64,000 nucleotides of DNA from Emydura subglobosa. Lineage: Eukaryota > Chordata > Testudines > Chelidae. Positions 30,901-44,400 of this stretch are shown in pieces. The stretch lies in the NCBI GenBank assembly GCA_007922225.1, contig ML680097.1:186001-250000 (forward strand), read 5' to 3'. The notes under the pieces are model-generated. The model searched no databases. It worked only from the letters and a program-made list of their open reading frames with translations, and was not told the origin of the DNA. The position numbers and the translations under genes are program-made. How positions within the stretch are numbered: the first letter of the stretch is position 1; each line of letters begins with the position of its first letter.

Positions 30901-32309
30901 TCATTAGTGTCTTTGATTTGTACAACTGCGCAGCTGCCACGGCTGGAGGAGAATGCAGGCTGCAAACACTTGTTTCTACCCACTAGAATTACTTTTTTTT
31001 TCTTTTTTTTTTTGTATTTTCACTCCCTCCTTTTAAATAGCAAAAGAAAAAACACATGCAGCCGCCCGTCGGCGCGTTCTCCCAACGCTCAGCAGCCCAG
31101 TGATCACTTTGGTAAATACAAAGCCGTGGACAGAGGAAAAACAAAAAACTTTTGTTCGCACTCAAAAAAAAAAAAAAAAATAAGGAAACAGGAAATCCCC
31201 TGAGATCAAAAACAGAATTAAAAAAATCATCATCATAAATCACTTCAGCTGAACGGCTTCCAGCAAGAATAATCCCCCAACCTACCCCTGCCCCACCCCC
31301 AAGGAAAAATAAAATTAAATGAGAACAGAGCAAGGGCTGAGCTCCTAGTTAAAGTCTGAAGCAGCGCTCCCCGTGTGCCCCCTTCCACACCATGTCCCCT
31401 CCCCCAATACAATCCCAAAACACGAGAGAAAAGTAAGAGCCATAAAACAACGCAGGTGGCTGGCGGATGGGCACGGCAGGGAGCCCGCAGCACCGCAGAG
31501 TCCAAACTTAATAAATAAGTAGTAAAAAAAAAAAAATAATAATTTTTTTTTTCTTTTGCACGATTTGTGTCTTTGTTCACAGTGCGTGAGTGAGGGTCCC
31601 AGCCTCCCCTTCCCCATCCCCGAGTCGCTCAGGGGGCGGCGGGGGGCGTGGTGAAGAGAGAGGCATAAACAGGTGACACGCTGCCTCGGAGGGCCAAGGG
31701 AGGTTCCCAGCGGAGCCTTCTTGTCTGAAGGAGGTTGTGGGACAGGGTTGGGAAGAGCCTTCACTCATCCAGCTAGTGATGCAGGGCCAGGATTGGAACA
31801 GGCCGCCTCTCATCTGGCTCGAGATGCAGGACCCAGTTGGAAGGGCCCATCTCTCATGCAGCTAAAAATGCAGGGCCAGGCTGGAAAAAGCCTCTCAGCT
31901 GGCTGGTGATGCAGGCCAGGGCTGGAAAGGGCCTTCCCTCTTCCAGCTGGAGATGCAGGGCTGAGCTGGAAAGAGCCTTCCCGTCCAGGGGACATAGGCT
32001 AGAGATGGAAAGGGACTTGTCTTCTTCAGCTCGCTGGTGCCCGAGACACAAGGACTCGAGCAGAATGGAAGCAATAAACCCACATTCCAGAGAACGCAAA
32101 CAAGCCCCCACGTCCCCTGCCGACACTGGAGAGAGCAAGGAGGGCAGGTGAAAGGAACGGTTCAACCAAGCCTCCGAAGAGTTGCTTTTGCAAAGGTGGG
32201 GCAGGGCGATGGCCCTGGGTCTCCACCCCGTCCCCATCCTGCGGCGGTGACCGGCCGTAAGCTCTCGCTGGCATGGTCCCCTCCCTGGCTCCTTGTTTTG
32301 GCCGTGTGG
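30900..32309 (-). other. MAP2K7: Probable MAP2K7 3' UTR
   Basis: Follows the MAP2K7 stop directly. It contains U-rich tracts in transcript sense and a minisatellite near the stop. No clear poly-A hexamer was pinned down, so the left limit is a guess. Confidence 0.4.
31747..32045. repeat. Degenerate minisatellite, about 7 units of 40-46 bp
   Basis: Unit pattern GCTGGAAAGRGCCTTC followed by a variable part and CTGGNGATGCAGGGC. It lies within the presumed MAP2K7 3' UTR, starting about 260 nt after the stop codon in transcript order. Confidence 0.75.
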
Positions 32310-32447
32310 CTACCTGGTGAAGAAGGGCAGGTGGTGCTGGCTGAGGATGCTGCTCGTGCGGGGCGACTCTGTCTTGGCCATGACGTCTTTGAACCAAGAC
32401 GCCACGTCCACTTCCAGTGTCTCGTAACGCTTGATGAAGCTGTGTTC
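32310..32447 (-). CDS. MAP2K7: MAP2K7 exon 12: DVD region and stop
   Basis: 45 codons plus TAG at 32310-32312. [20 protein letters not shown], then [20 protein letters not shown], then PFFTR. The DVD region binds upstream MAP3Ks. Human ends PFFR, so one residue is inserted before the last Arg. Confidence 0.97.
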   Translation of the reverse strand, partial: EHSFIKRYETLEVDVASWFKDVMAKTESPRTSSILSQHHLPFFTR

Positions 32448-35400
32448 CTGGAAGGGAAGCCAGAGGGACACGGAGCATAAACACCCCCGGGAGTGGGAGA
32501 TGGTGCGGAGTAGGGGGAGAACATGCCATCTTGGGGGGACAGGGCTGGAGGGGAGATGCAGCCCCCTAGCAGAAATGGAGTGAGTGGGATACACACACAT
32601 ACCCCATGGGGAAGGTAGAGTCAAAAAACACACATCCACTCCGTAGGGGAGATGGAATCAGGGGACACCTTCCCATGGGAGAGAGAGAGTCAAAAACATA
32701 CACGCACCCCTTAGGGATATGTAGTCAGGACACACAAACACACACGCCCCTTAAGGACATGCAGAATACAGGACTGCACCGTGGACAAAGGAGGGGGACT
32801 CATATTAAAGAAAAAGGACTACAATAGAAGTGAAACCAAGGCAAAGAGAACAGGCTTGCCCAAGGCATTACAGAAACTCAGTGGCAGAGGTGGGAACAGA
32901 ATGCAGGAGTCCTGACTCTAAGCCCCACCCTGCTCTAACCACTGGCCACCATTCCCTTCCCAGAGCTGGGGACAGAACCCAGGAGTCCCAACTCCCACAC
33001 TCCCCATCCCTAACTGCTAGATCCCACTTCCCTCCCCACATCAGGAATAGAACCCAGGGTTCCTGACTTCCAGTCCCCCATCTCTAACTACTAGACCCTA
33101 CTCCCCTCCCAGAGCTGGAAATAGAAGCCAGGAGTCCTGACTCACAATTCCCCTGCTCCAACCATTAGATCCCATTCCCCGGAGGTGGAAAATGCTACAT
33201 TTCACATCTGCTGCTTATTCAGCTGGAAGCAGGAGCTGCAGAGGCGCAAGTGTTTAAATAGACCGACTGATTCACTGCAGCTTGACTGCTGGCTGAGATC
33301 TCTCAGCAGCCCACAGGCCTCCCCCAACCTCGTGTGCAGCGTGTGGTATCATACTAGGGCCGTCAGTATACTTGTTGCTGGGCTCACGCCATACAACATT
33401 AAATGGGGCAGAAGATGACGGCTGGGGCCTTGTTTGGGGGCATTTCCCCCAGCAGCTCAGGGAGAAAGGAGGTCGTGTTTCCGTGTCAGATACTCACAAG
33501 TAGCTTGTTGTACTTTGGTCTCTTTCTGTGATCTTTAGTAAGGCTAAAAAGAGAGAAAACAAAGAGTCTTGGACATCTCCGCACACAACCCGATGGGCTT
33601 AGGATCATGAATAACCTCAGCCACTAGGCGTCAGCCAAGCTCAAGAAATGGGTTTGTCCATTATCACTGGAGCCGAGCGCTGCGTAGCACATGGGCCTTT
33701 CCCACCCACCTCTAGCCGATCACACCAGTCACCAGCACAGGACGGGCTCAAGCACTTGGGCTTCTGCTGCTTCCCTTGGGAGACTGCCTCGCCGGGCAGC
33801 ACAGACTGGACTGCTCAGTAGCATGAGAACACAGGCTGGGGAGCAGAGCAGCTTGTGACGCTGAGCGCCCAAGATCCTGGGAATTACAGCGCTAACAGCA
33901 TCCTGTGCACCGGGCAGGCTGGAGTTCAGTGCCGATGTGCAGAGATTTCACCTTCTCCAGGTACGTGCTGAGATGGCACCCATCACCCTAGGATCTGGGC
34001 ACCTCGCAATCTTTTTTAAACACATTTATCCTCACAATCCTCCAGTAGGAGGGAAGCCTTGTTATCCCTATCGCCCAGGGCAGACCCAGAGCCTTACTCA
34101 AGAAGGCTGGGCCAGAGCAGGAATTTGAACCTGGGTCTCTAGGACCTAAGCAAGTGCCCTAACCCCCTGGACCAAGCATCTGGCTAGGAAGCGTCATTGC
34201 CAAGGGTAGAGATGGCGATTTACCTGTTACTGGCACGGCCCCGCCCCAGCTGTCCTGTCCCGTGTACACGCAGCCAGTTTGTCTTAGCAGATGCCGCAGC
34301 CCCAAATCCCCTGTGCGTGTTGTATCCTGTGCCAAGCAGGCTGGGCCATCCCAACCCCCAGAGCTACGAATGCCCGGACTCCGGGAGGGCAATCATGCAT
34401 AGGGCCTGAACGTTAAGGCAAGGAGGGGCGCCGGCCCAGTGCCCAGCACTGTTCAATGCAGTGAAAAAGGTGGTTACAGAACAGAACAGGGACAAATAAA
34501 AGCTGGCCGCTGTCATCTGAAATCCAGGTGTGAGCGACAGGGGCCCTTCCCTTCATCAGCAGCTGGGAAAAGCTTGAGTCTCCAGACCCCTCAGCTGGAA
34601 TTCCACCCTTGGACTTAGAATCATAGAATCATAGAGTTGGAAGGGACCTCAGGAGGTCATCTAGTCCAACCCCCTGCTCAAAGCAGGACTAACCTCAGCT
34701 ATATCATCCCAACCAGGGCTTTGTCAAGCCTCAGCTTAAAAACCTCTAAGGATGGAGATTCCACCACCTCCCTAGGTAACCCATTCCAATGCTTCACCAC
34801 CCTCCTAGTAAAAAACTTTTTCCTAATGTCCAACCTAGACCTCCCCCCCTGCAACTTGAGACCGTTGCTCCTTGTTCTGTCATCTGCCACCACCGAGAAC
34901 AGCCTAGCCCCATCCTCCCTGGAACCCCCTTTCAGGTAGTTAAAAGCTGCTATCAAATCCCCCCTCACTCTTCTCTTTTGCAGACTAAACAAGCCCAGTT
35001 CCCTCAGCCTCTCCTCATAAGTCCTGTGCTCCAGCCCCCTCATCATTTTGGTTGCCCTCCGCTGCACTCTCTCCAAATTGTCCACATCTTTTTTGTAGTG
35101 GGGGGCCCAAAACTGGACACAGTATTCTAAATGCGGCCTCACCAATGCCGAATAGAGGGGAATAATCACTTCCCGTGACCTGCTGGCAATGCCCCTCCTA
35201 ATGCAGCCCAATATTCCATTAGCCTTCTTGACAACCAGGGCACACTGCTGACTCATATCCAGCTTTTTATCCACCGTTACCCCCAGGTCCTTTTCTGCAG
35301 AGCTGCTGCCCAGCTCGTCGGTCCCCAGTCTATAGCTGTGCATGGGATTCTTCCTTCCTAAGTGGAGGACTCTGCACTTGTCCTTGTTGAACCTCATTAG

Positions 35401-38400
35401 ATTTCTTTTGGCCCAATCCTCCAGTTTGTTTAGGTCATTCTGTATCCTATCCCTACCCTCCAGGGTATCTACCACTCCCCCCAGCTTAGTGTCGTCCGCA
35501 AACTTGCTGAGGGTGCAATCTACCCCATCCTCCAGATCATTAATAAAGATGTTGAACAAAACCGGCCCCAGGACAGACCCCTGGGGAACTCCACTTGTGA
35601 CCGGTTGCCAGCTAGACATGGAGCCATTGATCACTACACGTTGAGCCCTATGCTCTAGCCAGTTCTCTATCCATTTTATAGTTCATTCATCCAACCCATA
35701 CTTCTTTAACTTGCTGATAAGAATACTGTGCGAGACAGTATCAAAAGCTTTGCTAAAGTCAAGGTATATCACATCCACCGCCTTCCCTACATCCACAGAG
35801 CCAGTCACCTCATCATAGAAAGCAATCAGGTTGGTCAGGCATGACTTTCCCTCGGTGAATCCGTGTTGACTGTTCCTGATCACCTTCCTCTCCTCCAAGT
35901 GTCTTAAAATGGATTCCTTAAGGACCTGCTCCATGATTTTTCCAGGGATTGAGGTGAGGCTGACCGGTCTGTAGTTCCCTGGATCCTCTTTCCTCCCTTT
36001 TTTGAAGATGGGCACTAGATTTGCTTTTTTCCAGTCTTCAGGGACCTCCCCCTGTTGCCACGAGCTTTCAAAGATAATAGCCAATGGCTCTGAAATCACC
36101 TCAGCCAACTCCCTCAGCACCCTCGGGTGCATTGCATCCGGCCCCATGGACTTGTGTATGTCCAATCCTTCTAAATAGTCTTGGACCCGTTCCTTCAGCA
36201 CTGTGGGATGTTTGCCTCCTTCCCATTCTGTGCTACCCAGTACAGCAGTCTGGGAGCTGATCTTGTCTGTGAAGACAGAGGCAAAAAAGGCATTGAGTAC
36301 CTCCGCTTTCTCCACATCCTCCGTCACTAGGTCGCCCCCCATTTTTTAAGGGGCCCACTCTTTCCCGAATCTTCCTCTTGTTGGCAACATGCCTGTAGAA
36401 ACCCTTCTTGTTCCCCTTCACGTCCCTTGCTAGCTGCAACTCCAATTGCGCTTTGGCCTTCCTGATTTCATTCCTGCACGTTCGAGCAGTGTTTATATAA
36501 TCCTCCCTAGTCACCTGACCAAGCTTCCACTTCTTGTAAGCTTCTTTTTTGCGTTTAAGTTCGCCAAGGACATCTTTGTTAAGCCAAGCTGGACGCCTAC
36601 TATATTTGCTATTCTTTCCGCACATCGGGATGGTTTGCTCTTGTGCCCTCAATAAGGTCTCTTTAAAAAACAGCCAGCTCTCTTGGGTTCCTTTCCCCCT
36701 CATATTAGCCTCCCAGGGAATCCTGCTCATCAGTTCCCTGAGGGAGTCAAAGTCCGCTTTTCTGAAGTCCATGGTCCGTATCCTGCTGCTCTCCTTCCTT
36801 CCTTTCGTAAGGATCCTGAACTCAACCATCTCATGGTCACTGCTGCCTAGGTTGCACCCACTTCTACTTCCCCTACCAAATCTTCCCTGTTTGTGAGCAG
36901 CAGGTCAAGAAAAGCACGGCCCCTAGTTGGTTGCTCCAGCACTTGCACCAGGAAATTGTCTGCAACACTCTCCAAAAACTTCCTGGATTGTTTGTGCTCT
37001 GCTGTATTGCTCTCCCAGCAGATGTCAGGGTGATTGAAGTCTCCCATGAGAATCAGGCCCTGTGAACTGGAAACTTTCCCTAGTTGAGCAAAGAAAGCCT
37101 CATCCACCTCATCCTCCTGGTCTGGTGGTCTGTAACAGACACCCACCAGGACATCACGCTTATTGTTCTTGCTTCTAAGCTTAACCCAGAGACACTCAAC
37201 TGACTTATCTCCAGTTTCATACTGGAGCTCAGAGCAGTCATAGTGCTCTCTTACATACAGTGCAACTCCTCCCCCCTTTCGCCCCTGCCTGTCCTTCCTG
37301 AACAGTTTATACCCATCCATGACAGCGCTCCAATCGTGAGAGTTATTCCACCAAGTCTCAGTTATTCCAATCATGTCGTAGTTTCTTGACTGTGCCAGGA
37401 CTTCCAGTTCTTCCTGCTTGTTTCCCAGGCTTCTTGCATTTGTATACAGGCACTTGAGATAAGTAGCCGAGTGGTCTACTTCCACAGTATGAATCGGGAG
37501 GCCTCCCCTGCTGCACCCTCCTCCTTCTGCTTCCTTGTGGTGTCCCTCTTCCCCACTTACCTTCGGGCTTAGGTCCCCGTCCCCCGTCGAAACTAGTTTA
37601 AAGCCCTCCTCACTAGGTTAGCCAGCCTATCTGCGAAGATACTCTTCCCTGTCTTCGTTAGATGAATCCCGTCCCTTCCTAGTAATCCTTCTTCCTGGAA
37701 CAGCATTCCATGATCGAAGAATCCAAAGCCCTCCCTTCGACACCACCTGCGTAACCACGCATTTACTTCCCCAATGCGACTGTCCCTACCTGGGCCTTTT
37801 CCCTGAACAGGGAGGATGGACGAGAACACCACTTGCGCTTCAAACTCCTTAATCTCTTTTCCCAGAGCCACATAGTCCGCAGTGATCTGCTCAAGATCAT
37901 TCTTGGCAGTGTCATTGGTGCCCACATGGAGGAGCACTTCCCCAGTCCCTGGAGGCGAGAGCCAGGGGTGCTTGCTGCCATGTGGGGCTCTAGGAGGCCT
38001 TTCCTCCGTGCCACTGCCCTGCAGCTGTGTCAGGGTCAAAGGTTTGTCAGCAGCCAAGGGGCAGAGGTTAGCGCCGGTTGCAGCAAAGGCCCCAGGATGG
38101 CACCAACCCTGGGAGTGGCATGAGCAGTGCCAGGTGGGTGCGTGTCAGGGCCGTCCTCAGCCAGGCCTCCCAAGAGCCCCGGCTATGCAGCGCAGCCCGC
38201 TGGCTCGTCCACACACCCCCCCGGCCAGGGATGAATCGTTTAAATTCCAAACAGCCTCTAGCGGGTGCAAGTGGTGATTAGCAACTTTAACATGAGCCTT
38301 GAGCCCAGGTGCCCTCCCTCCCTCAGCGCTGGGAAGGGCCAGGCCCCAGGATGGCGACGCGGTCCTGCCAGGGCTCAGCCCTGCACACAGCTGAGGGAGC

Positions 38401-41400
38401 ATGAGCAGAGCCAGCAGTGTGTGGCCAGACAGCGTGTTTGGGGAAAGCAACAGCTCCATCCTAAGCTAACCGTCCACTCAGTCCCTTATGGCACAGATCC
38501 GTACAGCACCTAGCACATTTCATGTATGCGCCATCACATGGGCCAACTCGTGCACCCCTTAATCCTCCTGGCACTATGTTGACGCTCATGTATCCCCTTC
38601 TCCCTAACCTGTACTCCCCACCTGTGCCCCTCCTTAACCCCTAACCTCTGCACCGCCCCCAGCCCCCAGGCGCTCAGTGCAGCCAGTCTCTTAACTCCAG
38701 CAGCTGCATGTAGCTCGCAGGGAACTAGCCACGCAACCTGTCCTCCTTCTGCCCTTCCCACCAGCCACTGTCAAGCACCTGCAGCACCATGATCAGTTCT
38801 CCCGCTGCGAAGCACGTCCCTAGCCAGTGCTGCTCCCCGGAGAAGGGAACAGGGTCTGGCAGCACAAGCCCAACACGCTGCGCTGCGGAGCTGGCCCGCA
38901 GGGGCACCATTTAGGCAGGGCAGGGGAGGGGATCCCTACCAAAAACTGAAACAGTGTCCCTGCTCCGCTGTGGTACAAAACTCAGGGACAGTACAGGTGC
39001 CCCCCGCCCTCCCTAAATGCACCCCTGGCCAGAGCATGGTGACCTGTGCCCTCTACTTCGAAGATCACTCACTGAGTCACAGCTACAAAAGCAGCAAAGG
39101 CTCATGAGCAGTTTAAGCCCTGACGGTGGCATGGCCGCTCAGCAGATGACACTGTGCCCCAGAGATGCAGCGGATGAGTACCTCCCCTGCTGGGCTTGGG
39201 GGCCCACGAATGGGGCCCCGGCTTCCCAGCAGCGCAGCCGTCACTCACCAGTCTTTAACGAAGGACTGGAAGTCCACGGAGAAGCTCATGTTGTTAGGGA
39301 GTAAGGGAGGATCTTCCTGCAAGACCTTGGTGAGGACCTCAAAGTCCGTTTTACAGTTCTTGTAGGGAAACTGACCGGTGGCCAGTTCGACCTGCAGGGG
39401 GGAGAGCGAGTGGGGTGGGAGAGCAAGGGTTAAAATGGAATCAGGGAGCTTAGATACAGTCAATGTGCTCGATTTACAACGCTGAGCTACTTCCATGAAA
39501 CGCAATGAGATTTGTGTGTGGAAATTAGGGGCCTGCTAATTAGGGAATTACCAAGATATCTAGGTGCCTAAAGATGTAGGCAAGGGCCTGGTGTAATTCA
39601 CAGGTTTATAGGGTCCAAGGCGAGAAGGACCCTTGTGATAGTTAGCCTGACCTCCTGCATAACACACGCCGTAAGACTTGCACAGAATAAACCCTGTTGG
39701 AACTAGAACAGCTCTTTTAGAAAGGACAATCCAGTGTCGAGCCAAGAACATCCAATATAGATTTGAAACTTGTCAGTGAAGAATCCACCGTAACCTTTAA
39801 TAAGTTGTTCCAATGGTTAATTACCCCCACGGTTAAAAATTGTGCCTTATTTCCGGTCTGAATTTGTCCAGCTTCAACTTCCAGCCAGTGGATCTTGTCA
39901 GAGCTTTGTCTGTTAGACAGAAGAGCTCATTATTGTCAAACTTGTGTGCCGCACCTCGGTACTCATAGACTCTGATCTAGTTACCCCTTCCCTTTGTTGA
40001 GCTAAAGAGATATCTGGCCCTAGCTCACTCATTACTATGGATCTAAAGGACCGACCTGACTCCCACTGAAGTAGGAGGGGTCTTTCTAGCAGGATAACTT
40101 CAGGCACCCTGGTGTGAGTGTTTTGGTCCATGTTTTTGACTGCTGAGATTATCTGAATATCTGGGGGTGGGGATTTTCCTACAGATGGATTTATCCTGTT
40201 GCATTTCACTTAGCCCTAGACAGATCCGTTTCACTTGATTCCTAGTCAGTTTCGCTCTCTGGTCTTAAGGCCCCAGTGAAAAAGCCATTGTGTGTCCTGT
40301 TTCAGTGACGCAAGGGGAACTTTTTATCTTAAAATAATATTAACGCTTCAAAAAATATATTAGTAGGAACAATATGGTGGTGCCTAGAGGCCTGTACTGA
40401 AATCAGGGCCCTGTTGTGCCAGGCACTACACAGACACTGAGTGAGAGACAGTCTCTGCTCCAAAGAGCTCACACTCTAAATAGAGAAGGCAGACAATGGG
40501 AAGGATCATTATCCCCATTTTGTGGGTGGGAAACTGAGGCACAGAGGGATGACATGATTTGTTCAAGGTCACATAGGATTTCAGTGGCAGAGCTGGAATT
40601 TGAATCCAGGACTCTTGAGTCCCAGGGTGATGTTTTAGCCACAAGACCAGCCTTTCTTCTGCATTCCTCTTGTCATGGCAATTCCTTTTCAGAACAGGAG
40701 TGCCCAAAGTTTACGACAGATCCCAGGGCTGTCCCAAAACCTGCATCCCACATCCACACAAGCCAGCTATTGGCTTGTCCTTGCATCTTCCTCAGTAGGC
40801 AAAGAGACACTGAGTTGGCCAAGGATAAAGTAAAGCTGGTTGGGAATAGAATTTCCTCTACCAAAGATTTCAATTTTTTTTTCTGAACCTGAATCAGGAC
40901 AAAAAGCCAAAAATTGCAAAAATTCTTGCAAACTGAAAAGCTGAAAAAAATCATTTTGGGTTGATCAAAAAGTTTCACTTCGATAACTTTGAAATATTTC
41001 ACTTCGGTTAGGACCTTTTAAATATTTTTTCAAAATAACATACAACAACATAAGTTTTGAAACAAAAAGCCACTTGGACTGAAATATCAAAATGGGACAT
41101 TTTGACATTTTCAAAACCTTTTGGTTGCTTTTAATTAAACAGAAAATTTGTTGATCCTAACATAGTCCTGTGGGAAGTTTCCATTTTGATGAATCAGTGT
41201 TTTCTGACAGAAAAAACATGCAGGTGAGAACTTGCCAAACAGCCGGAGATAAAACCCAGCAGCAGATCAGCCCTGCCTTTGCTCTGCAGTGACAGGGAGA
41301 ACGTCCAGGGAACACATCTTGGGACTTTGGGTGTTTCAAGATGACTGAGGCCTTAGTGGCAAATCTCGGCACCAGGTTCAAAGCAGCGTTTTGCATGAGA

Positions 41401-44400
41401 AAATCAAGAACGGACTTTACTCACCAGGGAGATGCCCAGGCTCCACACATCCGCTCGGATATCGTAGTCTGGTTTGGTGGGATCAGGAGGGTCTATCCTT
41501 TCGGGCTGGAAATGAAAAGTCAATACACACTCAGCCCAATGGAGCTCACTGGGTGGCTAGGAACTTACATTCACCAAGCACAGCTCATCCCAATTACTGA
41601 CTGAGATTACGGAATCACACCATTCTCTACTGATAGGCAGCCAGCTCTGGGGTGGAGTGCGGCAGATGCATAACAGCCGCACAGCAATGCTGCAATGTAG
41701 GAGAGAAGCGAATTGATGATCAATACAAGCATCAGCGAAGCCAAGAGGACTCGTTTAACCAATTTAAATTTGGGGGTAAGCGGTGGAATTGCCTGGCTGA
41801 AATGAGGCCAAGCACACTGAGGATAGATCCCCAACTGGTATAAACGGGCCACAGATTCATTAGAGATAGATCTCTGGCTGGCATAAATATGCACAGATCC
41901 ACTGAAACCAACAGAGCTGAGGATCGTCTTCAGTAACAAGTAGCCAGGATCTTGGTTCACACATGTAATCTCAAGCAGGACAGCGCCCCCTAGTGCCACA
42001 CTGGAGATGGTTCAACCGGCCATTCTTCAGAGATCTCCCATCCCCACACTGACCACACTGACCCTACACAGCAGGCAAGAGCAAAGGGGGCCCCATCCCA
42101 AGACACCCCACATCCGCCGGTGCCAGTTAGCGCACAGGCAGCCTGAGGATCAGCAGCACCCTATCTGGGGGGGATATTGCATGGCCCGGCCCAGCCCTCA
42201 CCGCCATGTACGCCGCGCAGCCCGCGCTCCGGGTCTTGGCCTTCGAGTCCACCAGCCTCCCGCTGATCCCGAAGTCACACAGCTTGATCTGCCCCCTCTC
42301 GTCTAGCAGGATGTTGGAGGGTTTGACGTCTCGGTGGATGACGCCGTGCTTCTCCTTCAGGTAGTAAAGCGCCTTAACGATCTGAAAGGACAGGGCCACC
42401 CCTTGCTGTTAGAGACAGTGTCACCCAGGGTCAGCCCATCGCACACACCTGCCTCCTGGCGTCACGCTGGGAGGATCAGCAAAGGGAGGGGCCGGCTAGA
42501 AAAGCCAAAGATCCCAAGCTCTGTATGCAGAGGCACCACATCATGCAGCAGGGTGGGGTCAGCCCCTCGCTACACAGCTCTGCACAGAGCACACCTAGCA
42601 CCCAGATCTAGGCCCATCAATCCCAGAATTCCTGTCCTGGAGAGGGCAGGAGCCAGCCCCTCTCTCTACTGAGATTGGCTTGTAGGATCAGGGCCCTGAG
42701 TGCGCATGGGGTGCTGTGCAGAGATCAGTGGGAACAAGCCCCTGAAGTGAGAGATCTCTCCCTTCGGGAGCCCCTTTCCCAGCATAGACCCCGTCTGTGC
42801 AAAGCCAGCCCAGCTGCCAAACAGGGGAGGCTGCTGGTGCGTCTGCTGCTCCCAGCTGTTCAAAGGTATGGCAGGTGCCCGTCACGCTGCATCCAGCCCC
42901 ACTTGCCCTTCCCCCACCTCGCTCCAGCGGAACTCACCGCCACTGTCATCTTCCCTAGGATCCTCTCGGGGATGGGCCCCTGGATGCGTTTCTTCAGCTT
43001 CTCCGCACATGTGCCCATCAACTCCATGGCAATGAAGACGTCCGTCTGCGTGGGGGGGAGACCAAGGCCAGGTTACCATGGGGAGTGACGTGCGCTTGGC
43101 CGTCCTCTTAGAGACGGAGGTGGTGGCTTTGAGTAATGTCGCAACCCCCATGGGGGAGTCGGCAACAGCGGGAATCGAACCTGGGACCTCTCTAAAAGCA
43201 CAAGCCTTGGCTGCCTGGATCGGAAGACCCAGCTCTCATAGCACAAGGCTGTCACCAGGGGGTCCAGTCACGAGGGGGAGCGGGAGAGCTGCAGCGTGAG
43301 CGCAGGGGTCTCTTACGTTGGTGATGAAGGTCCCGAAGCACTGGACAATGTAGGGGCAGTCATGGCTTTTCAGCACCACATCCAGGTCCATCAGGATCCT
43401 CTTGTTCTCCTCCTTGTTACCTGAGCGACGCATTTGCTGTGGGGACCAGACAACAGGCGGGGATTTCAGAGCAGCTCTATGGGCTGAACCCCAACTATGG
43501 GGGTGAACAGTGACACCTGCTCTGCCCTGCCACGCAGGGCACTGTATAACCCTTTGGTAATTAAGGCGGATGATTCTCCACCCAAGTAGGGTAGCATTAT
43601 CCCAAGTTCGGCAGTGGGGAAACTGAGGCACAGACACAGGCAGTAACTTGCCCACGGTCACACGGAGTTGGTGGCAGAGCTGGTAACAGAACCCAGGAGT
43701 CCTGACTCCAAGGTCCCCCTCCTCCAACCTCTAGACACCATTCCCCAATCAGAGGCAAAAAGAGAACCCAGAAAGCCATCCCTGACCCCCCCAGTTTTAC
43801 TACCAGAGCAGGAAATAGGACCCAGGAGTCCTGACGTGTAGCACCCTCCTGCTCTGACCACTAGACACCATTCCCCTTTCAGAGCTAGGAATAGAGCCCA
43901 GGAATCCTGATTCTCTGTCCTCTGCTCTCTCCATTCAACAACACCCCCCTCTTCCTGATGGAACCATTCACCCGTGCTCTCTCTGTTTTTAAGGCCCTGC
44001 CCCCCAATGCTCACCTTCACGGCTATGATGTGTCCTGTTTTCTTGAACCGCATCTTCCACACCTGACCACACGTCCCGCTGCCGATCTCGCCCAGGTTCT
44101 CCAGGTCATTGATCTCTGCTTGGTACCGCTGCAGAGACACACACACACATGCAGAGTGAGAGCAGGGGCCGTACAGCAGAGCCCATGGCTATACACTGGG
44201 ACCAAGGAGACCACACTGAGCGAGGACAACTCTTAAGGGTAATCTGCATGGGAGGGATGCCAGCCACTGGGGCACTAGTCTTCGCTGACTGGCACACTGG
44301 ATTCCCCCTTGCCCCACATGCCTGTTCTCTAACCCACAATGGAGATCGAAAGGACAGGGTATCCTCAACTCCCCTCTCCCTGCAGGGATGGGCATCCCAA

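Larger units (their letters stand above)
34613..37945 (-). mobile_element. CR1 LINE copy B, about 3.3 kb, nearly complete
   Basis: Sense strand is minus, the same as the host gene MAP2K7. It has the 3' tail (reiterated ATTCTATG at 34613-34635), the whole ORF2 region and the C-terminal part of ORF1. The 5' end breaks off inside ORF1 near 37945. It is far better preserved than copy A. Confidence 0.92.

Noticed and set aside
31747..32045. CRISPR-like array
   Set aside because: Units are degenerate with no distinct spacers, and this is vertebrate DNA; it is a minisatellite.
34699..37485. Host reverse-transcriptase gene
   Set aside because: It is CR1 ORF2 with CR1 3' tail and disabling mutations.
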